From Gemmatirosa kalamazoonensis (GTDB lineage: Bacteria; Gemmatimonadota; Gemmatimonadetes; Gemmatimonadales; Gemmatimonadaceae), in assembly GCF_000522985.1 (NCBI RefSeq), contig NZ_CP007129.1, positions 496,001 through 560,000 of the forward strand: DNA of 64,000 nt, read 5' to 3'. Numbering within the stretch: the stretch's first letter is position 1; each line of letters starts with the position of its first letter. A model generated the notes under the pieces. It worked only from the letters and a program-made list of their open reading frames with translations. It did not search any database and had not been told where the DNA came from. Below, piece by piece: positions 16,174-25,411 of this stretch. The position numbers and the translations under genes were made by a program.

Positions 16174-17697
16174 TCAGTGCGACACGCGCGTGCCGCGCTC
16201 GCGCAGGTCGCGGACGTCGAGATAGTGGCGCAGCGACAGGCCCTCGCGCCGGAGCAGGCGCTCCGCCGCGTTCCGCGCGTCCTGGAAGCTCAGGAGCTTG
16301 TCGTGCCGCTCGTCCGGCAGCTCCGCGCCCACCGGACTGTCCGCCTCCGTCGCGCCGGTGACCTCGAACAGCACCGCGTCGCCCCGCGCCACCGCGCCGC
16401 GGAGATCGCCCAGGTCGTTGGTCTCCCAGGCAGGCTCCCCGTGCGCGCGGTAGCCGGCGAGCGCGTGCGCGAAGTTCGGCCCCTCGACGACCACCAGCAG
16501 CGGATTCTGCCCCGCGTTCTCCAGCAGGGACGCGAACAGGCACGCGATGTCGATGCACGTCGCCGTGCGATGCGTCGCGATGTTCGTGGGCGATCGGATC
16601 GCCTGCACGCCGGCGACGCCGCTCACCGCCTCGATCTCGTACGCGAAGTGGTGTCGCTGGATCCCCTCGTAGAACACGCGGAACAGATCGAAGCACTCCT
16701 CGCGCGAGCGGAGCCGGCCGACGGCCTTCCCCAGCTGATTCGCCGCGCGCCGGACCTCGTCGCCGACGAACACGTGCTCCGGACGGACGTGCGCCAGCAG
16801 CCCTGGTCCATCGTCGAGCCGCCAGAGCTGCTCCTCCTTCGGCTGCCACCGCATGCGGCTCGTGTCTCTGGTGGGCCGCACGAGCCCCGACTGGTAGCTC
16901 TCGAGCTGCCGCGTCAGCTCGACGAGCATGTCGTCGCGAACGCTCCAGCGCACGACGCCGGAGAGCGACGGGCTGCAGTCGGTCCATCCCTCCTCGTAGC
17001 GGAGGCGGATGGACGGGATGCAGTGGGCGTGCGCCATGGCGAGCGCGAGATGCGCGTCGGACAGCCGCTCGCCCAGCAGGAACACGCAGACCTCCGCCCG
17101 CCACAAGCTCTCGAGCAGCCGGATGTCGTTCAGCCCGTGCTCCGGGTCGTTGCCGAGTGGACGTGTCACGGCATATCCGGCGCGCTGGAGCACCTCCTCG
17201 ACGTCGCGCGCCGCCTCGCGATGGAGTCGCTTCCCCGCCCCGATGATCACCGCGGCCTCGCCGGCGCGTGCCGCGCGAGGCGGGCGATACGTCGTCTCCA
17301 GCGTCTTGCCGAAGTCCTGGACGGCGGCGACGAAGCGCGCGTTCCCTTCGTCCAGCGCATCGGGGCGGAACTCCACCGCGTCCTCGGGAAAGTCGAGGCG
17401 GTGCCGCCGGTAGACCAACTCGTCGACGAAGAGCAGACGCGGGACGCGCGCTCGGCGCGCGAGGTTCAGCTCCTGGCCGATGTACGCGGAGTAGGCGCCG
17501 GGATCCGTGTCGGTGACGCGTCGCGGGATGATGGACACGAACCCGGCGATCTCGCCGAGGTAGCGCTCCAGCTTCGCGACGCACCAGATGTCCGTCTTCT
17601 GGTCGGCTCCGAGGGCGATCTCCTCGTCCTCGAAGCAGCGCCGGAAGTGCGCGTTGACCGTCTCGTCGCGGTAGCTGTGGCTGAAGTACACCTGCAT
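16174..17697 (-). CDS. TIR-like / transglutaminase-like cysteine protease fusion
   Basis: A 507-residue cytoplasmic protein. Residues 1-125 read as a TIR-like domain (VYFSHSYRDETVNAHF, then AGFVSIIPRR and YSAYIGQELNLARRARVP). Residues 145-265 are a second alpha/beta domain of similar style (EAAVIIGAGKRLHREAARDV, VCVFLLGERLSDAHLALAMA). Residues 330-500 look like a transglutaminase-like papain fold: Cys381 in HRTATCIDIACLFASLLENA, His411 in FAHALAGYR, and an acidic third member near Glu445 (LFEVTG). The first two domains could sense or make a nucleotide signal and the third could cleave the protein encoded 30 bases downstream. The gap to that gene carries a CGTTAGGC site. Catalysis and partner are inferred. 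Confidence 0.6.
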   Translation of the reverse strand: MQVYFSHSYRDETVNAHFRRCFEDEEIALGADQKTDIWCVAKLERYLGEIAGFVSIIPRRVTDTDPGAYSAYIGQELNLARRARVPRLLFVDELVYRRHRLDFPEDAVEFRPDALDEGNARFVAAVQDFGKTLETTYRPPRAARAGEAAVIIGAGKRLHREAARDVEEVLQRAGYAVTRPLGNDPEHGLNDIRLLESLWRAEVCVFLLGERLSDAHLALAMAHAHCIPSIRLRYEEGWTDCSPSLSGVVRWSVRDDMLVELTRQLESYQSGLVRPTRDTSRMRWQPKEEQLWRLDDGPGLLAHVRPEHVFVGDEVRRAANQLGKAVGRLRSREECFDLFRVFYEGIQRHHFAYEIEAVSGVAGVQAIRSPTNIATHRTATCIDIACLFASLLENAGQNPLLVVVEGPNFAHALAGYRAHGEPAWETNDLGDLRGAVARGDAVLFEVTGATEADSPVGAELPDERHDKLLSFQDARNAAERLLRREGLSLRHYLDVRDLRERGTRVSH

Positions 17698-17729
17698 GCT
17701 GTCCGGTCCCGCCCCCAGTGCCCGGTTCT

Positions 17730-18464
17730 CTAGTGCCCGTCGCGCCGGATCTCCCACCCCGACGACGTCCGCACCAGCCGCTCCGGCGTGACGCGGCACC
17801 GTCCCGGCGCGCCGTCCACCGGCACCGCGTGCCCGTACGCGAGCTCGGCGCCGACCCAGCGCACGTGCACCGGCGCCCACGACTCGGCGCCCTCGGTCCC
17901 CGACGTCGTGAGCGTGTAGTCCAGGCGCGCGCCGTCCGGCGTCAGCGCGATCACGTCCAGGCCACTGTCCTCGAAGTCGGCCTCGAGGTCCGCCTTCGCG
18001 GCCGCCGCGTAGTGTCCGTCGGGCGACGGCACCGGCAGGTCGCGCACGCCGAGCGTGTCGCCGGTCGGCAGGTGGACGAGCAGGTAGTCGAGCGCCTCGT
18101 AGCGCGTCCGGCTGACGGCCGCGTACTCGGTCCCCGCGAGGCGTCCGACCAGCTGGTGGCTGACGTAGCCCTCGTCGTCCGCGGAATCGTCCACGAGCGC
18201 GAGCGATGCGCCGCGCGGCGCGGTGTAGCGCAGCGTCACGCCGTCGCGGCGCCACCCCGTGAGCGCCTGGAGCGCCGTCGCCTCCGACGAGGAATCGACG
18301 GCCGGTGCGCCGCCCGCGATCGCCTCGCACGCGTCCGTGAGCGCGGCCGCGGACGGCGTCGCTGCGGTCGTCGCCCCGTCGGCGGTCGTCGCCGCCGTGC
18401 GCGGCGTGTCGCCGCACGACGCCACGACGACTGCGCCGCCGAGGAAGATCAGGAATCGTCTCAC
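17730..18464 (-). CDS. hypothetical lipoprotein
   Basis: About 244 residues. Starting at GTG 18464 gives a lipoprotein signal (RRFLIFLGGAVVVASC) followed by a Thr/Ala-rich linker and a soluble domain with phrases such as GYVSHQLVGRLAGTEYAAVS and HYAAAAKADLEADFEDSGLD. No family recognised. The frame stays open to 18542 but that part has poor coding character. It is upstream of, and co-directional with, the TIR-containing gene (32-base gap), so co-transcription is possible, although its lipoprotein nature does not obviously fit that module. Confidence 0.6.
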   Translation of the reverse strand: MRRFLIFLGGAVVVASCGDTPRTAATTADGATTAATPSAAALTDACEAIAGGAPAVDSSSEATALQALTGWRRDGVTLRYTAPRGASLALVDDSADDEGYVSHQLVGRLAGTEYAAVSRTRYEALDYLLVHLPTGDTLGVRDLPVPSPDGHYAAAAKADLEADFEDSGLDVIALTPDGARLDYTLTTSGTEGAESWAPVHVRWVGAELAYGHAVPVDGAPGRCRVTPERLVRTSSGWEIRRDGH

Positions 18465-18598
18465 GATGAGGAGCGCTGGACCGGCCGGAGTTAGGCGCCC
18501 GCCCGAGTCGGGCCGCGCGGCGCACACCTTCACACCGATCACCGGGCACGCACAAGGGGGCGTGGCGCGATCGCGGCAGCGTCGCGTATGATGGCGAC

Positions 18599-19474
18599 AT
18601 GCGCCTCACACCGCACTCGCTCGCCGCGCTCGCGCTCCTCGCGATCGCACCTCTCGCGTGCGGTGTGCCCGACCCGCCTAACGATCCGGTGACGCGCGCC
18701 GACCGCGCCGACGGCCAGTGGGTGTGGTCCGCCGCCGACGCGGCGCGCTTCGCCGAGAGCCGGCGCGCGGATCGGGCGCTCCTGCCGGGTGTGTGGGTCG
18801 CGACGATCGCGTTCGCGGGCGACTCGGTGACGCAGCGGCTCGCGCGCTCCCCGGCGGCGGCACGCGATACCGGCGGCGCGCCGGTCGTCGCCGTCGTGCG
18901 GTTCGACGACGCGTTCCACCGCGCGTGGGACGTCATGGACGACCGCGCGCTCGCCGCGGCGCTCGGCGCGCGGCTCGGCCGGCTGCTCGCGGCGCTCGAC
19001 GCGTCGGACGCCCGCGTGGCCGAGGTGCAGCTCGACTACGACTGCCCCGAGCGGCGCCTCGCGCGGTGGGCCGCGGTGGTGCGCGCGCTCGGCCGCGGCC
19101 CGCTCGCCGGGCGGCCGCTGTGGATCACCAGCATCCCGGCGCACGTCCGCCACGCCGACTACGGGACGCTGTTCCGCGGTGCGGTCGCGGGCCACGTGGT
19201 GCAGGTGTTCGACACGGGCGACCGGTTCGACGCCGCGGCGTTAGGCACCCTGGCCGCGGCGCTCGACGCGCGGGCGCTGCCGTTCCGGCTCGGCGTCGGC
19301 GCGTTCGAGCGCGCGACTCGGCGCGGCCCGACGGCGGCCCGTACGTCGCACCGCGCGTGGTTCGCCGCCGCGCCGCGGCTCGCGCGCAGCCGGTGGTACC
19401 GGGGCACGTGGGTGTTCCCCGCCGGCGAGCGGTGGCTCGACTACCGCGTCGCGTCGAGCGAGACGGCGCCATGA
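18599..19474 (+). CDS. DUF3142 domain-containing lipoprotein
   Basis: A 291-residue protein with lipobox signal (LLAIAPLAC) and a DUF3142-type domain, which has a TIM-barrel look: VAEVQLDYDCPERRLARWAA, PLWITSIPAHVRH, HVVQVFDTGDRFD and a C-terminal GTWVFPAGERWLDYRV. The role of DUF3142 proteins is unknown; they resemble glycosidase-like barrels. Its stop overlaps the next start (ATGA at 19471-19474), so it is coupled to the following large helical protein. A 134-base divergent region separates it from the lipoprotein gene on the other strand. Confidence 0.75.
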   Translation: MRLTPHSLAALALLAIAPLACGVPDPPNDPVTRADRADGQWVWSAADAARFAESRRADRALLPGVWVATIAFAGDSVTQRLARSPAAARDTGGAPVVAVVRFDDAFHRAWDVMDDRALAAALGARLGRLLAALDASDARVAEVQLDYDCPERRLARWAAVVRALGRGPLAGRPLWITSIPAHVRHADYGTLFRGAVAGHVVQVFDTGDRFDAAALGTLAAALDARALPFRLGVGAFERATRRGPTAARTSHRAWFAAAPRLARSRWYRGTWVFPAGERWLDYRVASSETAP

Positions 19475-21495
19475 GACGATTTCCCGAAGCGCGCGCGGCG
19501 CTCCTCGCGCTCGTCGCGGCGGCGGCGTTAGGCACCGGCGCGACGCTGGCGAGCGGCGCGCGCACGCTCGCGTGCGCCTGTGGCGGCCCGGCGAGCTACG
19601 ACATCGACGCGCCGCTCGCCGCGCCGGAGAAGTGGCTCGACGGCGTCACGCTCGTCGACGCGTTCGAGGGCACGCCGCGCGACGAGCTGCGCTTCCTCGC
19701 CCCGTTCCGGTTCGGCGACCCCGCCGACTCGGCGCGCATCGACGCGCTCTGGCGGAGCGCGTACGGGTCGTCGGGCGACGACTCGATCCCGCCGGTATCG
19801 GTCGACGCGCTCGACGCGGCGCTCCGCGCGGGCGATCTCGCGCGCGCCGAGCGCGAGGCGCGCGCGGTGGCGACACGCGTGCTCGACGAGCCGGCGCCGA
19901 TCGCCGACGCGCACCAGGGCGCGCTCCGCCGCGCCGTCGAGCTGCTGGAGCTCGCGCCGTCGCTGCGCGGCGTCGACGCGGCGCTGACGGCGCGCGTGCT
20001 CGCGACGGGGCTGGACGCGCGGGCGGTGCCGGGCACGCCCGCATCGCTGCCGGCACCGCTCGCCGCCGCGGTCGAGGTGCGACGGCTCGCGTTCCCGGCG
20101 CTCGCCGCGCTCGCCGTCAGGCGCCCCGACCATCCGCGCATCGCGAGCCTGCGCTGGGTCGCGCTGCAGGAGCGGCTGCGCACGGAGATCCCGAACGGGT
20201 GGCCCGACGAGATCCGCAAGCAGGTGCCGGCCGCACGCTGGCGCGCGCTCGACGACGCACACGCGCGCTGGCTCGCCGACTACCCCGATCACCCGCTCGC
20301 GGACCTCGTGCGGCTGTCGCGCGTGCGCGTCGCGTACTACGAGGGTGACTCGACACGTGCGTGGCGCCTGACGCTCGCGGCGTGGCCGCGCCGCCTGCCT
20401 CGGGTGCTGGGCGAGCTGCGCGTGCTCGCCGTGCGCGGCATGGTGGGCGAGCCGCAAGGTCCCGCCGCCACCGACCCGCGTCTGCGCTCGGCGATGCTCA
20501 CGGTCCGCGCCCCGTCGCGCGCCGAGTGGGATGCGCTGTGGCGTCTCTCGGAGGACAGCCTCGCGCGGCCGTGGGCGGTGAACCTGCAGGAGCGGCTGCT
20601 CGAGCGCGCCGTGCGCACGGCGCTCGCCGGCGAGCCGCTGCCGACGCGTTTCCCCGCGCGCCCCGAGCGGCGCACGACGCTGTGGGGACGGCTGCGCCTC
20701 GTCGCGCTCTACGCGGCGGGCGACGAGCGCGGAGCGGAGTCGCAGGCCGCGGCGTTAGGCGCCGACTCGGTCGCGGCGCTCGTGCGCACGCGGCTCGCCG
20801 TCACTCGGCGCCAGTGGTCGCGCGCCGCGCGGGAGCCGCTGCTCGTCGAGGACGCGCGCACCTACCTCGTGCGCGTGCTGCTGCCCGACAGCGCGCTCGC
20901 GGCGCTCGCCGACTCCACGCGCGACGCGGCCGTCACGCTCGGCGCGCGCGCGGCGGCGCGCGGCACGTGGAGCGCCGCCGCGTGGAACGCCGGGGTGCAG
21001 GCGCTCGCGCGCGGCGGGCGCGCCGTGCCCGCGGAGCTCGCGACGCGGTGGCGCCGCGCGGCCGCGCTCGCGGGCGACACGTCGCTCGCCGGGCGCCTCG
21101 CCTACGCGCGGTGGCTCGCCACGCAGCGCGGGCAGCTGTTCCACGGCGTCGACAACGCGTGGTACCGGTCGCTCGGCTGGCGCGTCGCGGCGCTGCGCGA
21201 TACGGCGGTGCACGGGCGCGCCGCGGCCTTGAGCGCGGACGAGGAGATCGCGGCGATCCGCACGCATCTCGAGGCGACCACGGAGCCGTATCTCGCGGTG
21301 CATGCGTACGGCGAGTGGCTCGCGCGCACGGAGCGCGGCGGCGCGACGGCCGACGAGCGTCGACGCGTCGCGCGCGAGGCGGACCGCGTGTACAACGTGC
21401 TCGTGAACTGGGACGCGACGAACACCTCGTTCTGGGCGGACGTGCTCGCGCGGAGCGAGATCGCGCGCGCGATCCGGCGCGCGGGCCGCGGTTAG
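19471..21495 (+). CDS. large helical exported protein, partner of DUF3142 protein
   Basis: A 674-residue Ala/Arg/Leu-rich protein with an N-terminal export signal (ALLALVAAAALGTGATLASG) followed by a CACGG segment. The rest is nearly all helical with TPR/SEL1-like spacing, for example LARAEREARAVATRVLDEPA and HARWLADYPDHPLADLV. Coupled translationally to the DUF3142 gene. I recognise no catalytic motif; a scaffold role in the periplasm is plausible. Three CGTTAGGC-type sites fall in or at the ends of this gene. Confidence 0.65.
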   Translation: MRRFPEARAALLALVAAAALGTGATLASGARTLACACGGPASYDIDAPLAAPEKWLDGVTLVDAFEGTPRDELRFLAPFRFGDPADSARIDALWRSAYGSSGDDSIPPVSVDALDAALRAGDLARAEREARAVATRVLDEPAPIADAHQGALRRAVELLELAPSLRGVDAALTARVLATGLDARAVPGTPASLPAPLAAAVEVRRLAFPALAALAVRRPDHPRIASLRWVALQERLRTEIPNGWPDEIRKQVPAARWRALDDAHARWLADYPDHPLADLVRLSRVRVAYYEGDSTRAWRLTLAAWPRRLPRVLGELRVLAVRGMVGEPQGPAATDPRLRSAMLTVRAPSRAEWDALWRLSEDSLARPWAVNLQERLLERAVRTALAGEPLPTRFPARPERRTTLWGRLRLVALYAAGDERGAESQAAALGADSVAALVRTRLAVTRRQWSRAAREPLLVEDARTYLVRVLLPDSALAALADSTRDAAVTLGARAAARGTWSAAAWNAGVQALARGGRAVPAELATRWRRAAALAGDTSLAGRLAYARWLATQRGQLFHGVDNAWYRSLGWRVAALRDTAVHGRAAALSADEEIAAIRTHLEATTEPYLAVHAYGEWLARTERGGATADERRRVAREADRVYNVLVNWDATNTSFWADVLARSEIARAIRRAGRG

Positions 21496-21506
21496 GCGGC
21501 GCTGCC

Positions 21507-22799
21507 GTGAACGCTCGCGCGCGCGCCGACCACGTCGTGCTCGTCTCGATCGACGCGCTGCGACCGGCGTTCTACCGCGACCTCACGTGGCCGATGCCGA
21601 CGCTGCAGCTGTTCGCGTCGAGCGGGGCGTACGCAGAGTCGGTCCGCAGCGTCTTCCCGGCGCTCACCTATCCGGCCCACACCACGATCGTCACCGGCGA
21701 GCTTCCGGCGCGACACGGCGTCAGGCACAACCGCCCGTTCGAGCCGGCGGGCCAGAGCGGCCGCTGGCTGTGGGAGGCCGAGCACATTCGCGTGCCGACG
21801 CTCTGGGACGCGGTCCGCGCCGCTGGCGGCACGACCGCGGCGATCAGCTGGCCCGTCACCGTCGGCGCCGCGATCGACTGGAACGTGCCGGACGTCTGGC
21901 CGCTCGACGACGGCGATCCGATGGCGCCGATCCGCGCCACGACGACGCCGGCGGGCCTCATCGAGGAGCTCGAGCGGGAGGCGACCGGTCCGCTGCGCGG
22001 CGCGAACTTCGGCATTCGGCAGCTCGCACGCGAGGACCGCGTCGGCGCCATCGGCGCGTATATCCTCGAGCGTCGTCGCCCCACGCTGCTGCTGATGCAC
22101 TGCATCGGCACCGACCACGTGCAGCACGAGCTCGGACGCGACAACCCGCGGCTGAGACGCGCGTGCGGCGCGGCGGATCGTGCGATCTCGCAGGTGCTGG
22201 AGGTCGTCGAGCGGCTGGGCATCGCGGACCGCACGACGTTCGTCGTGACCGGCGATCATGGCTCGTCGGACCTCCACAGCCAGCTGCGGCCGAACGTGTG
22301 GCTCGCGGAGGCCGGATTCATGGAGCGGCGCGACGACCGCGGCGCGTGGCGCGCGACGTTCATGGCGAGCGGCGGCTCCGCGTTCCTCATGCTGCGCGAC
22401 CCGGCGGACACCGAGGCCGTCGCGCAGGTGGAGGCGATCCTCGCGACGCAGTCGCCCGGGCTCCGGCGGCTGTTCACCATCGTCCGCGCCGACGAGCTGC
22501 GCGCGCTCGGCGCGGACCCGGAGTCGCCGCTCGCGCTGTGCGCCGTGCCGGGCGTCGAGCTGCACGAGAGCCCGTTCGATCCGCCGCTCGTCGCGAAGCT
22601 CGGCGCGGCCCACGGGTATCTGCCCGACATGCCGGAGATGCGCACCGGCTTCGTCGCGGCGGGCGCCGGGATCCGCCGCGGCGCCGTGGTTCCAGAGATG
22701 GGCCTCGAGCACATCGCGCCGCTCGTCGCGGCCCTCCTCGGCCTGACGTTCCCCACGGTCGACGGCGTGCTCCTGCCGGGATTGGTCGCGCCCGCGTAG
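21507..22799 (+). CDS. type I phosphodiesterase / nucleotide pyrophosphatase family protein
   Basis: A 430-residue alkaline-phosphatase-superfamily enzyme. Metal-binding and nucleophile blocks are visible: VLVSIDALRP, then SVFPALTYPAHTTIVTGELP with the catalytic Thr, GTDHVQHELG, TFVVTGDHGS, and AAHGYLPDMPEM near the end. These are the conserved Asp/His/Thr sites of NPP-type enzymes that hydrolyse nucleotide or lipid phosphodiesters. There is no signal peptide, so it is probably cytoplasmic. GTG 21507 follows the previous stop by 11 bases, suggesting one operon with the DUF3142 pair. Confidence 0.85.
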   Translation: MNARARADHVVLVSIDALRPAFYRDLTWPMPTLQLFASSGAYAESVRSVFPALTYPAHTTIVTGELPARHGVRHNRPFEPAGQSGRWLWEAEHIRVPTLWDAVRAAGGTTAAISWPVTVGAAIDWNVPDVWPLDDGDPMAPIRATTTPAGLIEELEREATGPLRGANFGIRQLAREDRVGAIGAYILERRRPTLLLMHCIGTDHVQHELGRDNPRLRRACGAADRAISQVLEVVERLGIADRTTFVVTGDHGSSDLHSQLRPNVWLAEAGFMERRDDRGAWRATFMASGGSAFLMLRDPADTEAVAQVEAILATQSPGLRRLFTIVRADELRALGADPESPLALCAVPGVELHESPFDPPLVAKLGAAHGYLPDMPEMRTGFVAAGAGIRRGAVVPEMGLEHIAPLVAALLGLTFPTVDGVLLPGLVAPA

Positions 22800-22872
22800 A
22801 GCGCACGGGCGGCACGGCGGATAAGATGGGGTGGCCGGGCGTCGCCCGCGCCGGAATCCCGATCGAACTCCC

Positions 22873-25380
22873 ATGACCTCACTGGAACTGCGTGCGCCCG
22901 TGGCCGGCTGGTGCCTGCCACTCTCGGAGGTGCCGGACCCGGTCTTCGCCGCGCGCATGGTCGGCGACGGCGTCGGCATCGACCCGACGGACGGCGTGCT
23001 CCACGCGCCGTGCGAGGGCGTCGTGGTGCCGACGCGCGGCACGCACGCCGTGACGCTGCGCACCGTGCTCGGGATCGACATCCTCATGCACGTCGGCATC
23101 GACACGGTGCAGATGGGCAGCACGGGGTTCGAGCTGCTGGTGCGTCCGGGACAGAGCGTCCGCGCCGGCGATCCGCTGCTGCGCTTCGACCTCGACCTCG
23201 TCGCGCGGCACGCGAAGAGCGCGGTGACGCCGGTCGTCGTCGCGACCGGCGACGTCGAGGCCGTGGTGACGCGTCGCGCCGAGCATCGCGGCCTCGCGGT
23301 CGGCGACTTCCTCATGGAGGTCCGCGTCGACACCACGGAGACGCGCGCGGAGCCCCCGGTGGCCGAGCTCGCGGAGGCGCGCGGCACGTTCACCGTGCCG
23401 TTCGACCACGGCATCCACGCGCGGCCGGCCGCGCAGCTCGCGGCGGCGCTGCGCCCGTTCGCCGCCGACGTGTCGCTCGTCTCGCGCGGCCGCAGCGCGA
23501 ATCTCCGCAGCGCCGTCGCGCTCATGACGCTCGGCGTGCACACCGGCGAGACGGTCGAGGTGCGCGCGGTGGGACCCGACGCGGCGCGGGCGCTCGCCGC
23601 CGTCGCGTCGCTGCTCGCGGAGCCCGCCGCGCCGCCGCCCCCGCGCGCGGAAGCGCAAGCGGCACGACCGCGCCGCACCGCGGACGACGGCCGCGGTCGA
23701 TACGACGCCGTGATCGCGTCGCGCGGCGTCGCGGCGGGCCGCGCCGTGCAGCTCATCCCGGCCGAGGTGCCGATCGCGCCGTCGAGCGGCGACCCGGCGC
23801 GCGAGGCGAGCGCGTTGAGCGCCGCCGTCGCCACCGTCGCGCAGTACCTCGAGACGCTCGCCGCGAGCGCCACCGCGGAGCAGCGCACGATCGTCGACGC
23901 GCACATGGAGCTCGTGCGGGATCCCGAGCTCGCGCGGCACGCGGACGGCGCGATCCGCGGCGGCGCGAGCGCGGGCGCCGCGTGGAGCGGCGCGACGCGC
24001 GCGACGATCGACGCGCTCACCGCGCTCGGCGACGCCCGCATGCTGGAGCGCGCCACCGATCTGCGCGATCTCGAGAACCAGGTGCTGCGCGTGCTCGCCG
24101 GCCAGGCGCCCGGCGCCGTTAGGCACGACCTGCCCGAGCAGGCGGTCGTCGTCGCCGACGACATCCTGCCGTCGCTGTTCGTGTCGCTCGATCGGACGCG
24201 CATCGCGGCCATCGTCACCGCGCGCGGCGGCCCCACGTCGCACGCGGCGATCCTCGCGGCGTCGATGGGGATCCCGATGCTCGTCGCGGCGGGAAGCGAG
24301 ATCCTCGACGTCCCGGACGGCACGCGGGTCGTGGTGGACGCCGTGCGCGGCCGCGTCGACGTCGACCCGCCGGCCGCGGAGTGGGATGCCGTGCAGCGGT
24401 CGATCGCCGACCGCGCGACGCAGGACGCGTCCGACCGCGCCACCGCGTCGCAGCCCGCGCAGACCACCGACGGCGTGCACGTCGCGGTGTACGCGAACTG
24501 CGGATCGGTCGAGGAAGCGGAGGCCGCGGCATCGCTCGGCGCCGAGGGCTCGGGGCTCGTGCGCACCGAGTTCCTGTTCCTCGAGCGCCGCGACGCGCCG
24601 GACGAGGAGGAGCAGCTCCGCGTCTACCAGCGCATCGCCACCGCGCTCGCGGGGCGGCCCGTCGCCATCCGCACGCTCGACATCGGCGGCGACAAGCCGA
24701 TCCCGTATCTCCCGCTGCCGCGCGAGGAGAACCCCGCGCTCGGCCTGCGCGGTCTGCGCACGAGCCTCTGGCGACCCGATCTCCTGCGTGCGCAGCTGCG
24801 CGCGATGCTGCGCGTGCAGCCCGCCGAGCACGTACGCGTGCTGCTGCCGATGGTGACGGACCTCGACGACGTGCGCGCGGTGCGCTCGGTGCTCGACGAG
24901 GAGCGCGCCTCGTTGGGCGTGGCCGCGGCGCCGAAGCTCGGCGTGATGATCGAGACGCCGGCGTCCGCCCTGCTCGCCGACCAGCTCGTGCGCGAGGTGG
25001 ATTTCCTCTCCGTCGGCACGAACGACCTGTCGCAGTACGCGCTCGCGCTCGACCGCGGGCACGCCGAGCTCGCGCCGCGGCTGGACGGGCTGCACCCGGC
25101 GGTGCTGCGCCTCATCGCGACGGCGAGCGCCGCCGCCACGGCCGCCGGCCGCGAGATCGCGGTGTGCGGCGGCCTCGGCTCCGACCCGGACGCGATCCCG
25201 ATCCTCCTCGGCCTCGGCATCCGCGAGCTGTCCGTGGTGGCGGGCGCGGTGCCGCGCGTGAAGCGCATCGTGCGCGGCCTGTCCGAGGCGGCGTGCAGGT
25301 CGCTCGCGACGGAGGCGCTCGCGCAGACGAGCGCGCGCGCGGTGCGCGAGCTGGTGCAGGCGAAGACGTTAGGCACGTGA
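22873..25380 (+). CDS. PTS EIIA-HPr-enzyme I fusion phosphotransferase
   Basis: An 835-residue multiphosphoryl transfer protein of the sugar PTS. Order: EIIA of the glucose type (residues 1-155, active His73 in ILMHVGIDTV), HPr (about 170-255, active His182 in HGIHARPAAQ), and enzyme I (about 275-835, active His457 in GGPTSHAAILA, and the PEP site near DFLSVGTNDLSQYA). It would take phosphate from PEP and pass it internally to the EIIB of the permease encoded 31 bases downstream. With that permease it supplies every PTS component, so no separate ptsH or ptsI is needed. Confidence 0.93.
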   Translation: MTSLELRAPVAGWCLPLSEVPDPVFAARMVGDGVGIDPTDGVLHAPCEGVVVPTRGTHAVTLRTVLGIDILMHVGIDTVQMGSTGFELLVRPGQSVRAGDPLLRFDLDLVARHAKSAVTPVVVATGDVEAVVTRRAEHRGLAVGDFLMEVRVDTTETRAEPPVAELAEARGTFTVPFDHGIHARPAAQLAAALRPFAADVSLVSRGRSANLRSAVALMTLGVHTGETVEVRAVGPDAARALAAVASLLAEPAAPPPPRAEAQAARPRRTADDGRGRYDAVIASRGVAAGRAVQLIPAEVPIAPSSGDPAREASALSAAVATVAQYLETLAASATAEQRTIVDAHMELVRDPELARHADGAIRGGASAGAAWSGATRATIDALTALGDARMLERATDLRDLENQVLRVLAGQAPGAVRHDLPEQAVVVADDILPSLFVSLDRTRIAAIVTARGGPTSHAAILAASMGIPMLVAAGSEILDVPDGTRVVVDAVRGRVDVDPPAAEWDAVQRSIADRATQDASDRATASQPAQTTDGVHVAVYANCGSVEEAEAAASLGAEGSGLVRTEFLFLERRDAPDEEEQLRVYQRIATALAGRPVAIRTLDIGGDKPIPYLPLPREENPALGLRGLRTSLWRPDLLRAQLRAMLRVQPAEHVRVLLPMVTDLDDVRAVRSVLDEERASLGVAAAPKLGVMIETPASALLADQLVREVDFLSVGTNDLSQYALALDRGHAELAPRLDGLHPAVLRLIATASAAATAAGREIAVCGGLGSDPDAIPILLGLGIRELSVVAGAVPRVKRIVRGLSEAACRSLATEALAQTSARAVRELVQAKTLGT

Positions 25381-25411
25381 GCCACACCTTTCAGCACACG
25401 AGGATCTGCGG

